The position numbers and the translations under genes are program-made. Shown one piece after another: positions 1 through 10,014 of a stretch of 64,000 bases of DNA (its first letter is position 1; each line of letters opens with the position of its first letter). A model generated the notes under the pieces. It was not told the origin of the DNA and did not search any database. It worked only from the letters and a program-made list of their open reading frames with translations. The stretch is from Luteolibacter sp. Y139. GTDB lineage: Bacteria > Verrucomicrobiota > Verrucomicrobiia > Verrucomicrobiales > Akkermansiaceae. The stretch lies in the NCBI RefSeq assembly GCF_038066715.1, contig NZ_JBBUKT010000012.1, positions 1 through 64,000 of the forward strand. Direction: 5' to 3'.

Positions 1-130
1 CCGCACACTCATGCGGCCCCAATGAATTTCGTCATGAAATTTTCATACCCTGAGGGCCGGAGCCCCTTCGGATGTGAAGACTCTGCCCGAAAATGCGGGA
101 TCTGTCATGTCCCCAAGATTTGGGACACGG

Positions 131-799
131 TCAGGAGAGGTCGAGCAGGCCGCGCCGGATTGCCTCGCTGACGGCCGCGGGCAGGTTGCGGACGTGGAGT
201 TTGTCGAAGCAGCGTTTGATGTATTCCGTCACCGAGTGCTGGCTGAGGCCGAGCTGGTCGGCGACTTCCTGGCGGGTCAGGCCCTTGGCGGAGAGTTGGA
301 GCACCTCGGCCTCACGGGTGGAAAGGGTTTCTCCTCCTTGGATCGGGCTCAGCTGGCGGAAGGTCTGGAGAATCATCCCGGCGATCTTCGGATCGAGCGG
401 CGTGCCGCCGGCCAAGACTTCCTCCAGGGTGGCGATCAGCCGGGTGGCGCTGCCGGCCTTCACCAGATAGCCGTGCGCGCCGGCCTCGAGCGCGGAGAAG
501 ACCTTGGCCTTGTCGGTGAAGGCGGTGAGCACTAGCACCTGCACCTTCGGCAAGAGCTCGCGGACCTTCTTGATCCCTTCCACGCCGCTCATGCCGGGCA
601 GGCCGAGGTCGGAAAGCACCAGATCCGCTTCCAGGCCGCCGCGGATCGCCTCGATCGCGTCCTCCATGTTCGAGAATCCGCCGACGCAGTCGTAGCCGCG
701 CTCGGTAAGCACCATCGACACGGATTCACGGAAGTCGGCGTGGTCCTCGATGAGGATCAGGCGGATCGGCTTGGAATCGGCGGTCTTGCTGGCGGCCAC
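131..799 (-). CDS. NarL/FixJ-type response regulator
   Basis: A 222-residue two-component response regulator, expected to act in the cytoplasm as a DNA-binding transcription factor. The receiver domain spans about residues 12-128. It has the acidic pair near E18-D19, the phospho-acceptor D64 in VLSDLGLPGM, T92 and K114. A LuxR-type helix-turn-helix follows at about 159-205 (LSTREAEVL to SVTEYIKRCFDKL). The gene lies 21 bp downstream of the histidine kinase on the same strand, so the two form a kinase-then-regulator operon and almost certainly a cognate pair. Target genes cannot be read from the sequence. The family call is firm. Confidence 0.95.
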   Translation of the reverse strand: MAASKTADSKPIRLILIEDHADFRESVSMVLTERGYDCVGGFSNMEDAIEAIRGGLEADLVLSDLGLPGMSGVEGIKKVRELLPKVQVLVLTAFTDKAKVFSALEAGAHGYLVKAGSATRLIATLEEVLAGGTPLDPKIAGMILQTFRQLSPIQGGETLSTREAEVLQLSAKGLTRQEVADQLGLSQHSVTEYIKRCFDKLHVRNLPAAVSEAIRRGLLDLS

Positions 800-820
800 G
801 GCCTCATTGAACGCGCGTGA

Positions 821-2875
821 TCAGCCGGGCGCAATGCCGGGCTTCGCCTCGGCGGCAGGCTTTTTCGTCCGCTTCGCCATCAACGGAATCCCCAGCTCCA
901 GGCGAGTGCCCTCCCCCGGCTTGCTCTCGACCTTGAAATCCGCACCCAAGGCCTCCACCCGCTGCCTCAGGGCACGCAAGGTCGAGGGCCGCTCCATCTT
1001 CTCGGGAGGAATCCCACAGCCATCATCCGCAACCGTGAGACGAAAGCATGAAGGATCGCACTCCACCCGGATCTGCGCCTTCTTCGCCCCGGAGTGGCGC
1101 AGCAGGTTGTGAAGCGCCTCGCGGAAGAACAGGAACAGGTGGCGGTTTGACTCGTCGGACATCTCGCACTGCCAGGCTGGCTCATTCGCGGTGAATTCCC
1201 ACTCCAGCGGCTCCAGCATGATCGAGCTCGTCTCACGCAGGTGCTCCACGGTGCCAATGCGATGGTCGCCCTGCGGCCGCAGCAGCCAGACGATGTCTCG
1301 AACCGCGCTGACGGTCTCCGCGGCGATGCGCTGGATGCGTTTCAGCTCTCTGGTCGGCCCGGTGGCGCCGGCATGCCCCTCGGCCAAATCGGCAAGCATC
1401 TGGATGCTGCCAAGATTGCTGCCCACTTCATCGTGAAGGTCGCCGGCAATGCGCTCGCGAACCCGCGATAGCTCGCGCTTCTCCCTCATCCGGTAGCGGA
1501 TCGGCAAATACACCAGAACAAAGGCCCCGCAGGCGGCCAGCGCCGTGACCCCCCACAGGCCGCCGCGCCGCCATCCCGCTATAATTGCCTCCGACTCCCG
1601 CTGGAGCTGATACTCCCGCATTTCCAGCCCAAGCCGCCGGTCCAGCGCCAATAGCCATTCGCGCTGGGAAACCAGCTTCCCATCCGGGCCGAAGCCATCG
1701 CTCAGGCTCGATGCGATCCAGTACTGGACCCCCGAACCCACCACCGCACCCATGCTACCGGAGGAACGCACCGCCGCCCCCAGACCGACATTCTTCTCAC
1801 CCTCCAGCACCTCCACCTCGCTGAATGCGAGGAAGGCCGGATAGTTCTCATAGGCTTTCCACAGTTCCGTCGCCTCGATCTTCACACTGCGTCCGTGACA
1901 CTTGCCCAGCTGGACCAAGACCGGATTGTGCCCCGGATTCGCCATCTCCACGGATTTGCGGACGGGCTCCCCGCCAGCCTGCGGGATCGAAATGTTGAAC
2001 CGGCGGGGAAAGCCGAAGCCGCTCGGCAAGTCCGAGGTCGGACGCTTGGCGGGAAACAAGCGGATGGCATCGAACTCACGCTCCTCGCCCAAGTCCAATT
2101 CCACCCAGACGGGATCGGTCGCCTTCGGTTTATCGGTCATCCAGCCGACGTTCATGTGCTGTGCCGCCGGCTCCTCCGGCAAACCGAGGGGAGTCATGCC
2201 ATCCACCAGAAACGAATTTGCCCACTGCCAAGGGGCTGTGGCGGGAGCATCTCCGGAAGAAGTCACCGTGGATCCCAGGGCAAGATTGCGCTCACCCGAA
2301 AAAGCAAAGGCCTCCGACCAGGCGTGGACATAGCTGGCGGAGTCTGCGTCCAGCCGCAGCTTCGTCGCCGAAATCCTCACTCCCGCGGCCTCCAGCGGCG
2401 GATCCACTGGAAACACGAAGGGATGGCCCGAGCGCACCGGATCCGCCCACAGGCCGCTCTTTTCGCCGATCTTGCGGAGAACTTTCCCGTCCTGGCCCAG
2501 CAGCTCCACCGAAAAGCGATCCGGCAGCCCGAACTGGGCTTCCAGCCCATCCACGCCATAGCGGCGGGCAGGTACCAAAACGACCAGATCGATATTTCCC
2601 GGGACGGGAAAGCGGAGATCCACCAGGCAGTCCTTCTGGTAGTCCGGCTCTTTTCCGATATAAAAGCTGGCAAGGCCGCCGGTTCCTCCTTGATCGGCCA
2701 CCGGGACATTCGGGAATTCCGGCAGGGACTTCCGGATGGAGTCCTGTTCATTCTCCAGCGCCGTCAGCCGCCCGGAGAACCGATGGGCAAACTCATATTC
2801 CCAACCCCGATTTTCAGGCACCGCCGCATGGAGTGGCAGTTGGCAAAGAACCGATAGGGCGACTTGGCGAATCAT
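821..2875 (-). CDS. Sensor histidine kinase (HisKA_3) with discoidin-like extracellular region
   Basis: A 684-residue membrane sensor kinase paired with the downstream NarL-type regulator. A short hydrophobic N-terminus (1-20) looks like a signal peptide. It is followed by a roughly 415-residue extracytoplasmic region and a single membrane segment at about 439-459. The HisKA_3 dimerisation motif DLHDEVGSNLG contains the phospho-acceptor H481. The HATPase part shows an N-box (FREALHNLLRHSG), a G1 box (DDGCGIPPE) and a G2-like GEGTRLEL. The sensor region has two stretches that read like F5/8 type C (discoidin) domains, at about 195-360 (NLALGSTVTSSG, then WVELDLGEEREFDAIRLFP) and from about 361 (NVGLGAAVRSSG), the second short. 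This suggests a polysaccharide or surface glycan ligand, which is inference. The kinase core is certain. Confidence 0.93.
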   Translation of the reverse strand: MIRQVALSVLCQLPLHAAVPENRGWEYEFAHRFSGRLTALENEQDSIRKSLPEFPNVPVADQGGTGGLASFYIGKEPDYQKDCLVDLRFPVPGNIDLVVLVPARRYGVDGLEAQFGLPDRFSVELLGQDGKVLRKIGEKSGLWADPVRSGHPFVFPVDPPLEAAGVRISATKLRLDADSASYVHAWSEAFAFSGERNLALGSTVTSSGDAPATAPWQWANSFLVDGMTPLGLPEEPAAQHMNVGWMTDKPKATDPVWVELDLGEEREFDAIRLFPAKRPTSDLPSGFGFPRRFNISIPQAGGEPVRKSVEMANPGHNPVLVQLGKCHGRSVKIEATELWKAYENYPAFLAFSEVEVLEGEKNVGLGAAVRSSGSMGAVVGSGVQYWIASSLSDGFGPDGKLVSQREWLLALDRRLGLEMREYQLQRESEAIIAGWRRGGLWGVTALAACGAFVLVYLPIRYRMREKRELSRVRERIAGDLHDEVGSNLGSIQMLADLAEGHAGATGPTRELKRIQRIAAETVSAVRDIVWLLRPQGDHRIGTVEHLRETSSIMLEPLEWEFTANEPAWQCEMSDESNRHLFLFFREALHNLLRHSGAKKAQIRVECDPSCFRLTVADDGCGIPPEKMERPSTLRALRQRVEALGADFKVESKPGEGTRLELGIPLMAKRTKKPAAEAKPGIAPG

Positions 2876-3016
2876 CAGATCCTCAAAGGAAGCAACGCAA
2901 CGGGGATGAACTCAAGCCAGCAAACCAACCCGGAAGGATCTGCCTCCCTTCACCCCTGTTCGTCCGACGTCGGTCTCCCTCCCCCAAGGAAAGGAGCCGG
3001 ACCAATGGCAATGAAA

Positions 3017-3044
3017 TGGGCGGGATGTGCTCACATCCCGCCCA
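3017..3044 (-). terminator. 13-bp hairpin after the TIGR02597-like gene
   Basis: TGGGCGGGATGTG (3017-3029) pairs perfectly with CACATCCCGCCCA (3032-3044) across a 2-nt gap, about 50 bp downstream of the minus-strand gene ending at 3093. The minus-strand continuation is only modestly T-rich. The stem shares TGGGCGGGATG with the hairpin at 4258-4285. Confidence 0.7.
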
Positions 3045-3092
3045 CAAGATGACATGCCGTGTTCTATTCGAAGAGCAGAGGCATTCCCGGCA

Positions 3093-4040
3093 TCAGAGGC
3101 CGGAATCAAGCTTGAGGGCCGTAGGGCTCGACGGGATGACAACGGCACCGGTGGTGTACTTCATCGTGTCAGAGGTCGGGGTGCTGAAATCGTCCGAAAG
3201 GACGCCGGGATCTCCCGGGAAGGGACCATATATCGGGTAGTAGGTCTTGAAGACGGACAGGGGACCTGGCTGATAGATGGTGACACTGTCGGAAAACGCT
3301 GCCAGCCTTTCGAAGCCGGTGTTGCTGAGATTCACGGAATCGCCAACCAGCGGGTTCACCGGGCCGACAATGTTGACGACACCGCCGACGAGCTGGACGA
3401 AGGTGTCCGGAGCCTTCACTTCACCGGTAATGGTGAGGCGAACGTTCGCAGCCAAGCCAAGCACGAAGCCGGTGCCCGGAGGCACAGGGCGATCGCTGCC
3501 ATCGGCGGTGGCAAAATCGGAAGACCAGCCGGTGCCACCATCACCCCCGTAGTAGTAGGTCTGGAAGGTGCCGTTGGCGTAGAAGGTGGCGCTGTCGCTG
3601 AAGGCATTCAGCGAAGCTTCAGCGCTGGAGAGAAAGCTCTTCAGCGTGACGTGCGGGCGAATGGTGATGGTCTCGGTGCCGGTGAGACCCAAGCCAGAGA
3701 TATTGAAGCCAAGGGTGACCACGTTGGTGGTGTTCGAGACGATGTCGAGCACCACGCCAGCGTTCGGGCCGGAGGTGATTTCCGCGTAGAACTTCTTGTA
3801 AACGGCACCTTGGTTGTAGGCGTTCGCGGTCAGCGAATTGGCAGCCACCGTCAGGGTCGCGCCGCTCGCTGCAGTCAAAGCACCTGAAAACGCGGCCGGG
3901 TTGACGAAGCTAGGAATGCAAATATTGCCGCCGCCTATGCCGTCATAGGCATAGTAACCAACCGGAGTGGTGGTCGCGGCATTGGCCACACCAAAAGCGA
4001 AGAGCGCTCCGAGAAGCGTCGTAGGAATGAGGGGTTTCAT
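3093..4040 (-). CDS. Secreted TIGR02597-type protein, paralog 1
   Basis: A 315-residue exported protein of unknown role. The signal peptide (MKPLIPTTLLGALFAFGVANA, about residues 1-21) is followed by a Thr/Gly/Val-rich beta-type sequence without Cys-rich or catalytic motifs. It is closely similar along its length to the protein encoded at 4927-5856. Both share the start ATTTPVGYYxxDG, the block GPNAGVVLDIVSNTTNV, the block FQTYYYGGDGGTGWSSDFAT, and an end reading TALK(L/I)DSGL. From memory this is the TIGR02597 family, seen as paralog sets in Verrucomicrobia. It is the last gene of a three-gene same-strand cluster with a PEP-CTERM protein in the middle, which points to a cell-surface or matrix role. 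The function is unknown. Confidence 0.85.
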   Translation of the reverse strand: MKPLIPTTLLGALFAFGVANAATTTPVGYYAYDGIGGGNICIPSFVNPAAFSGALTAASGATLTVAANSLTANAYNQGAVYKKFYAEITSGPNAGVVLDIVSNTTNVVTLGFNISGLGLTGTETITIRPHVTLKSFLSSAEASLNAFSDSATFYANGTFQTYYYGGDGGTGWSSDFATADGSDRPVPPGTGFVLGLAANVRLTITGEVKAPDTFVQLVGGVVNIVGPVNPLVGDSVNLSNTGFERLAAFSDSVTIYQPGPLSVFKTYYPIYGPFPGDPGVLSDDFSTPTSDTMKYTTGAVVIPSSPTALKLDSGL

Positions 4041-4249
4041 GACGGTTTTATGTTAAGTCCGGCCTTCACTAGCATAACACATCTTGCGCCGCCAAGCTCT
4101 CGCTTCTTACTTTTTTGGACGCCCTGTGCCCTCGGAGCTCACCCGCTCCTTGACTCTACTTTTACCGCTCCTCTCCCCCATCCGGCCCTGTTCCCCATCC
4201 GGTCTGGTCTCGACTGGAGCCTGAGCTTCCAGGCATCGCCAACCGGGCA

Positions 4250-4285
4250 AAAAAAAATGGGCGGGATGCGAAAGCATCCCGCCCA
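4250..4285 (-). terminator. Rho-independent terminator after the PEP-CTERM gene
   Basis: A perfect 12-bp stem, TGGGCGGGATGC (4258-4269) with GCATCCCGCCCA (4274-4285), closes a GAAA tetraloop. On the minus strand it is followed by an 8-nt U-tract (A-run at 4250-4257). It sits 27 bp past the stop of the PEP-CTERM gene. Confidence 0.9.
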
Positions 4286-4312
4286 CAAGATTGACTATCT
4301 CCGTGCCGAGTA

Positions 4313-4870
4313 TTAGCGGCGGCGGCGGATCAGACCGAACACGCCGAGAGCACCCAGAAGGGCGATCGAAGGCTCAGGAACGAGCTGGAAGCCGGAGTTG
4401 GTGCCGCTGACGTTCGTCAGGGTCGAAGTTCCCTTAAGGTCTTCGATCATGTTGGCCGGGTTCATGGTAACCGCGCCCAAGGAAGGAACGGTCGGGCCTT
4501 GGAAGATACCGAAACCGCCGGCGCTTTCGAGGAAGAGGTAGGTATTGTTACCGACCGCACCCATTTCGGTAGCAGCGCTGCTGGTGAAGGCACCGGCCGT
4601 GAAGGCAACCGGACCACGAACTGCGCCAGGATCGGCGCCGATCAGGGCTTCGAAGGCAGCACGCGTGGTGATGCCAGCGACCTGAGCGACGGTAAGATCG
4701 ACAGCGGTCGAGTAGAAGTAGGCATTACCACTCAGAAGAGTGGCGGAGGTGCCAGCGGTGACCAGACCGACCGAGGTGTTTGCGATACCGGTAAGGGTAA
4801 CGCTCACAGCATTGGCAGCACCGATGGTGGCTGCGGTCGCCATAAGGGCAGCAATAAACTTTGCTCTCAT
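4313..4870 (-). CDS. PEP-CTERM sorting domain protein
   Basis: A 185-residue exported protein. It has a signal peptide (about 1-21, MRAKFIAALMATAATIGAANA) and a low-complexity Thr/Ala/Gly-rich middle. The C-terminus is a standard PEP-CTERM tail: VPEPS, then a hydrophobic stretch (IALLGALGVFGLI), then RRRR. Such tails are recognised by the exosortase/EpsH system and direct processing and delivery to the cell surface or extracellular matrix. No exosortase gene lies in this window. It sits between two TIGR02597-type paralogs on the same strand, 56 bp behind the upstream one, and has its own terminator. The middle region matches nothing I recognise. Confidence 0.88.
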   Translation of the reverse strand: MRAKFIAALMATAATIGAANAVSVTLTGIANTSVGLVTAGTSATLLSGNAYFYSTAVDLTVAQVAGITTRAAFEALIGADPGAVRGPVAFTAGAFTSSAATEMGAVGNNTYLFLESAGGFGIFQGPTVPSLGAVTMNPANMIEDLKGTSTLTNVSGTNSGFQLVPEPSIALLGALGVFGLIRRRR

Positions 4871-4926
4871 TGCTTTGATTTAATTAGTAGTGTTTTTATT
4901 CGGAGAGGGGAGACCCAGACCAAGGA

Positions 4927-5856
4927 TTAGAGGCCGGAATCGATCTTGAGGGCCGTAGGACCCGACGGAATGACGACGGCACCGGTGGTGTACTTGATCG
5001 TGTCGGTGGTCGGAGTGGCGAAGTCGGAGGAGACAGTGCCATCACCCAGCGGGTAGTAGGTCACGAAGACGGACAACGGGCCCGGCTGGTAAACGGTGAT
5101 GGAGTCAGAGAATGCTGCCAGCGAACCGAAGCCGGTGTTGCTGAGGTTCACGGCATCGCCAACCAGCGGGTTGACAGGGCCGACGATGTTGACAACGCCG
5201 GAGACGAGCTGGACGACGGTGTCCGGAGCCTTCACTTCACCAGTGATGGTGAGGCCGACGTTGGAGCCGAGGCCGAGCACGAAGCCGGTGCCAGGAGCGA
5301 CCGGACGGGCACCGCCATCATCGGTGGCGAAGTCGGAAGACCAGCCGGTGCCGCCGTCGCCACCGTAGTAGTAGGTCTGGAAGGTGCCGTTGGCGTAGAA
5401 GGTGGCGCTATCGCTGAACGCACCCAGCGAAGCTTCGGCGCTGGCGAGCGAGCTCTTCAGCGTGACGTGCGGGCGAACCGTGATCGTCTCGGTGCCGGAG
5501 AGGCCCAAGGAAGCGACCGAGCTGGCGAGGGTGATCACGTTGGTGGTGTTCGAGACGATGTCGAGCACAACGCCGGCGTTCGGGCCGGAGGTGATTTCCG
5601 CGTAGAACTTCTTGTAAACGGCACCTTGGTTGTAGGCGTTCGCGGTAAGCGAGTTGGCAGCCACCGTCAGGGTGGTGCCGCTCGCTGCGGTCAGAGCACC
5701 CGCGAAGGCCGGGGCATTGACGAAGCCAGGAACGAAGAGGTTACCGCCGGCCTTGCCGTCGAAAGAGTAGTAACCGACCGGAGTGGTGGTCGCGGCATTG
5801 GCCACGCCTAATGCGAGAAGCGCCCCGAAAAGCGCGGTAGGGATGATTGGTTTCAT
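4927..5856 (-). CDS. Secreted TIGR02597-type protein, paralog 2
   Basis: A 309-residue exported protein and the first gene of the cluster. The signal peptide covers about residues 1-21 (MKPIIPTALFGALLALGVANA). The mature part matches the 3093-4040 protein almost throughout, with a small deletion near the C-terminus (YPLGDGTVSSDF in place of YPIYGPFPGDPGVLSDDF). Nucleotide similarity is also high in the central part, so the duplication is fairly recent or maintained by gene conversion. There is no recognisable catalytic motif. Presumably it is a surface or extracellular protein; the function is unknown. Confidence 0.85.
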   Translation of the reverse strand: MKPIIPTALFGALLALGVANAATTTPVGYYSFDGKAGGNLFVPGFVNAPAFAGALTAASGTTLTVAANSLTANAYNQGAVYKKFYAEITSGPNAGVVLDIVSNTTNVITLASSVASLGLSGTETITVRPHVTLKSSLASAEASLGAFSDSATFYANGTFQTYYYGGDGGTGWSSDFATDDGGARPVAPGTGFVLGLGSNVGLTITGEVKAPDTVVQLVSGVVNIVGPVNPLVGDAVNLSNTGFGSLAAFSDSITVYQPGPLSVFVTYYPLGDGTVSSDFATPTTDTIKYTTGAVVIPSGPTALKIDSGL

Positions 5857-6297
5857 GACGAGTCTGGGTTTAGGTCTGGATTTTATGTCCGTCGAGGAAA
5901 AAAGCGCAGGGGAAACGTGACGCCTTCGTCATGAGACGGGGTTGCCCAGCGAAATTCTCTTCATTAAACGCATTGAGCGTGATTCCAGCCGAATAGGCAA
6001 GGAAGTTTTATACCTGCAAATTCTTCGTTTATAATCAGAGACTTGCGCGAAATTCAGAAGCCCTCTTTTGGGCCGGAATTTCGCATTTGGCCCACAAATT
6101 GCGCGCGTGAAGAGACACGCGGTCGGCAGCGATAAAAAAATTTCGGCCAAAATCGGCGATATGACAATAAATGTCGATTTATCGCAAAAAAAGTGAGCTC
6201 AGAAATTTCCCGTTGTCCCGCTTTTGAGGGACAACGGGGTTTCGTTCCGAGGCTGGCGCGCCTAGCGAAGCTGAGGCGTCGCAGGTTGGCGTGAACC
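5857..6297. other. 441-bp AT-rich intergenic region with inverted repeats
   Basis: No convincing gene. The region is clearly more AT-rich than its surroundings. It holds a perfect 9-bp inverted repeat (GCGAAATTC at 6047-6055, GAATTTCGC at 6076-6084) and a TATAAT-like word near 6029-6034. The terminator of the PfkB gene lies at its right end. The promoter of the cluster starting at 5856 should lie here, but I cannot place it. Confidence 0.5.
6209..6238 (-). terminator. Terminator-like hairpin after the PfkB kinase gene
   Basis: A perfect 11-bp stem, CCCGTTGTCCC (6209-6219) with GGGACAACGGG (6228-6238), has an 8-nt loop and lies 60 bp past the PfkB stop. On the minus strand it is followed by AAATTT and, about 18 nt further on, a run of seven T. 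Probably a terminator. Confidence 0.65.
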
Positions 6298-7233
6298 TCA
6301 CCAAACGGTGACCGCGCGGAAGTGATCCAAACGTGTTTGGAGACCAGCGGCATCGAGCGCTTCCAGACCGCGGGTCGAGAAGGATTCGCAGGTGAAGGAG
6401 GCCACCACCGAGCCGTAAACCACGGCCTGGCGCAGGGTCGCAAAGTCGGGCTTCGTGGAGCCTTTAGCGGCCAGGTATCCTGCCAGGCCCCCGAGGAAAC
6501 AGTCACCGGCACCGGTCGGATCGACGAGTTCCTGGATCGGGTAGGCGTGGCTACGGAAGAACTGCTCCTCACCGCCCTCGGCCGAGAACAGCATGGCGCC
6601 GTACTCACCGAGCTTGATGACGACGTGGCGCGGACCCTTGGCAAGAAGCTGGCGGCCAGCTTGGAGGAGATTGGAGGTGCGGGTGAATTCCCGGGCCTCG
6701 CTGTCGTTGATGACGAAGAGGTCGAGCTGCTTGAGCACGTCGTGGAGGCGCTCGTTGGCGATCTCGATCCACAGGTCCATGGTATCGGCGATCACGAAGC
6801 GGTCGGCTCCTTGGCACTGGGCCAGCATCTGGAGCTGGTTGTCCGGTGACATATTCGCGAGCACGACGAAAGCCGAGGAAGCGGCGCTGGCGGGCACCTT
6901 GACCTCCCAGCTCTCCAGCACATTGAGGCCGACGCGGTGGGTCGTGCGCTCGTTCATGTTGTTGAAGTACTCGCCGGACCACGTGAACGAGTCACCGGTC
7001 GAGCGCTCGACGCCATCGAGGGAAATGCCGCGGCCTTCCAGCATCGCAAGGTGCGGAGCCGGGAAGTCCTTGCCGACGATGCCGACGAGATTCACCGGCA
7101 CGCCGGAGAAAGAGGCAGCGAGCGCAGCATAGGCGGCCGAGCCCCCCAGAAGATTGGTTTCGTCAGCGAAGGGCGTCTTGACGTTGTCGATGGCGATGGT
7201 TCCTCCGACGACAATGGGGAGCGGGTTGGACAT
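6298..7233 (-). CDS. PfkB-family sugar/nucleoside kinase
   Basis: About 311 residues from the ATG at 7233. An ATP-dependent small-molecule kinase of the ribokinase/PfkB family, cytoplasmic. The N-terminus carries the substrate-binding glycines (VVGGTIAID, then NLLGGSAAYAALAA). The C-terminal signature PTGAGDCFLGGLAGYLA holds the catalytic Asp of GAGD. The frame extends 15 codons further upstream (to 7278), but the family-typical N-terminus begins at MSNPLPIVVGG, so I use 7233. The exact substrate (adenosine-like, ribose or another sugar) cannot be told by eye. It lies 84 bp downstream of thiE on the same strand and may be read from the accB-accC-thiE operon. Confidence 0.88.
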   Translation of the reverse strand: MSNPLPIVVGGTIAIDNVKTPFADETNLLGGSAAYAALAASFSGVPVNLVGIVGKDFPAPHLAMLEGRGISLDGVERSTGDSFTWSGEYFNNMNERTTHRVGLNVLESWEVKVPASAASSAFVVLANMSPDNQLQMLAQCQGADRFVIADTMDLWIEIANERLHDVLKQLDLFVINDSEAREFTRTSNLLQAGRQLLAKGPRHVVIKLGEYGAMLFSAEGGEEQFFRSHAYPIQELVDPTGAGDCFLGGLAGYLAAKGSTKPDFATLRQAVVYGSVVASFTCESFSTRGLEALDAAGLQTRLDHFRAVTVW

Positions 7234-7317
7234 GGCGTTAGAGACCAGAGGCGAGAGCCAAGAGACCAGAAAAAACACCCGTGAACGGTGAAGCTTTTGG
7301 CCGGAGCGATCTGGAAC

Positions 7318-7947
7318 TCAGTCGCCGGAGAGCGCAGACTTCACTTCGCGCACGGCAGCAGTGACGCCAGGAGCGGTCAAAAGGTCGGATACGATCACGA
7401 CGTTCTTCGCTCCTGCCGAGAGGACTTGCGGGAGGTTGTCGCGCTTGATGCCACCGATGCAGAAGACCGGGATCTGAGAGCCAACTTCGGCCTGGACTGC
7501 GATGATATTCTCGATGCCGATGCCCGGACGCCCGGCCTTGGTAGGCGTCGGAAACAGCGGGCCGAAGCCGATGTAGTCGAAGCCCTCAGCCAAGGCGGCC
7601 TTCGCTTGCTCCGGCGAGTGCGTGGAGCGGCCCACGATCATCTGTTCGCCCACGATCGCGCGCACTCCCGCGAGCGACCCATCATCTTGGCCGATGTGAA
7701 CCCCATCGGAGCCGACGCGCACGGCGATCTCCGGATAATCGTTCACGATGAACGGAACGCCTGCTTCACGGCACAGTGGCAGGATCATGCGAGAGAGATC
7801 CTCGATGTCCTGCTCGGCGTGACCTTTCGCGCGCAGCTGAAGCAGGTCGGCACCGCCGGCAAGCAAGGCCTTGGCTGCGGTCACGGCGTTCTCCGGCTTC
7901 ACGTAGCCGAGATCGACGATGGCGTAGAGCTGGCCGGTGAGCTTCAT
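7318..7947 (-). CDS. thiE: Thiamine-phosphate synthase
   Basis: 209 residues, the normal length for ThiE. It joins the hydroxymethylpyrimidine diphosphate and thiazole phosphate halves of thiamine phosphate. Family motifs seen are DLLQLRAKG near the N-terminus, VPFIVNDYPEIAVRVGSDGVHIGQDD in the middle (written here as overlapping family blocks around FIVND and GVHIGQ), YIGFGPLFPTPTK, and a C-terminal phosphate-binding GGI plus GAKNVVIVSD. It starts 9 bp after the accC stop, so it is translationally close to and probably co-transcribed with the acetyl-CoA carboxylase genes. No other thiamine genes are in the window. Confidence 0.93.
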   Translation of the reverse strand: MKLTGQLYAIVDLGYVKPENAVTAAKALLAGGADLLQLRAKGHAEQDIEDLSRMILPLCREAGVPFIVNDYPEIAVRVGSDGVHIGQDDGSLAGVRAIVGEQMIVGRSTHSPEQAKAALAEGFDYIGFGPLFPTPTKAGRPGIGIENIIAVQAEVGSQIPVFCIGGIKRDNLPQVLSAGAKNVVIVSDLLTAPGVTAAVREVKSALSGD

Positions 7948-7956
7948 CAGCGCGGG

Positions 7957-9309
<1,353 letters not shown>

Positions 9310-9362
9310 GGAAGAAGTTTGCAGTGTTTAGTTTTCAGTTTTCAGAGCGAAAACCGAGGAAC

Positions 9363-9827
9363 TCACTTGATGCGGAAAAGGGCGTCGCCGAACTGCACCG
9401 GCGTGGCGTCGTTCACGAGGATCGCGGTGATGGTCCCGGACTTCTCGGCCTTGATCTCGTTCATCACCTTCATCGCTTCGATGATGCACAGGGTCTGGCC
9501 TTCGCTGACTGCGTCCCCGACATTGACGAAGTCCGGCGAATCCGGACCGGGCTTGCGGTAGAAGGTGCCGACCATCGGCGAGGTGATCGCGGTGCCTTCC
9601 TCCTTCGGCGCGGCGGCCGGGGTGGCAGCGGCGGCTGCCGGAGCGGCGGCGGGCGCAGGAGCATAGGCCGGGGCGGCGGCAGGCAGGCTGCCAAGGAGTC
9701 CGCGCAGGGATTCGACGTCCTGGCCCTTGCGGAGCTTCAGTTGGAAGCCTTCTTTCGACATGTCGAAGAGGGTGAGCCCGTGCTCGTTCATGAGCTCGAC
9801 GATCTTGCGGATTTCCTTGAGGTCCAC
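9363..9827 (-). CDS. accB: Biotin carboxyl carrier protein of acetyl-CoA carboxylase
   Basis: 154 residues. The N-terminal domain (1-45) is followed by an Ala/Pro-rich flexible linker (about 48-75). The biotinyl domain (about 80-154) contains the biotin-attachment motif EAMKVMNEI with K120. It carries carboxybiotin between AccC and the carboxyltransferase. It is the first gene of the accB-accC-thiE run and is transcribed divergently from trmB, with about 190 bp between the two starts. Both its promoter and that of trmB should lie there. Confidence 0.96.
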   Translation of the reverse strand: MDLKEIRKIVELMNEHGLTLFDMSKEGFQLKLRKGQDVESLRGLLGSLPAAAPAYAPAPAAAPAAAAATPAAAPKEEGTAITSPMVGTFYRKPGPDSPDFVNVGDAVSEGQTLCIIEAMKVMNEIKAEKSGTITAILVNDATPVQFGDALFRIK

Positions 9828-10014
9828 GGCGGTGAGAAAGCGGTTAGGTGGTGGTACCCGGGCGGCATTAGTGCCAGCGCCACGGTTGCGGAGGCTAGGG
9901 AACGGTGTGAAAGAGCGTCAAGCGGGAACCCGGAGCGCCGAAGTGCCAGTAAGAAGTTCCGCGTGGCAAGAAAACCTTGAAAGACTTGGGCCTACGGGCT
10001 GGAAACGCGGCGCG

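Noticed and set aside
107..126. Hairpin TGTCCC/GGGACA just past the response-regulator stop codon
   Set aside because: The stem has a bulge and no T-tract follows on the minus strand, so I do not list it as a terminator.
5929..6150. A 73-codon minus-strand frame in the AT-rich gap
   Set aside because: No ribosome-binding site, no family resemblance, and it overlaps inverted repeats.
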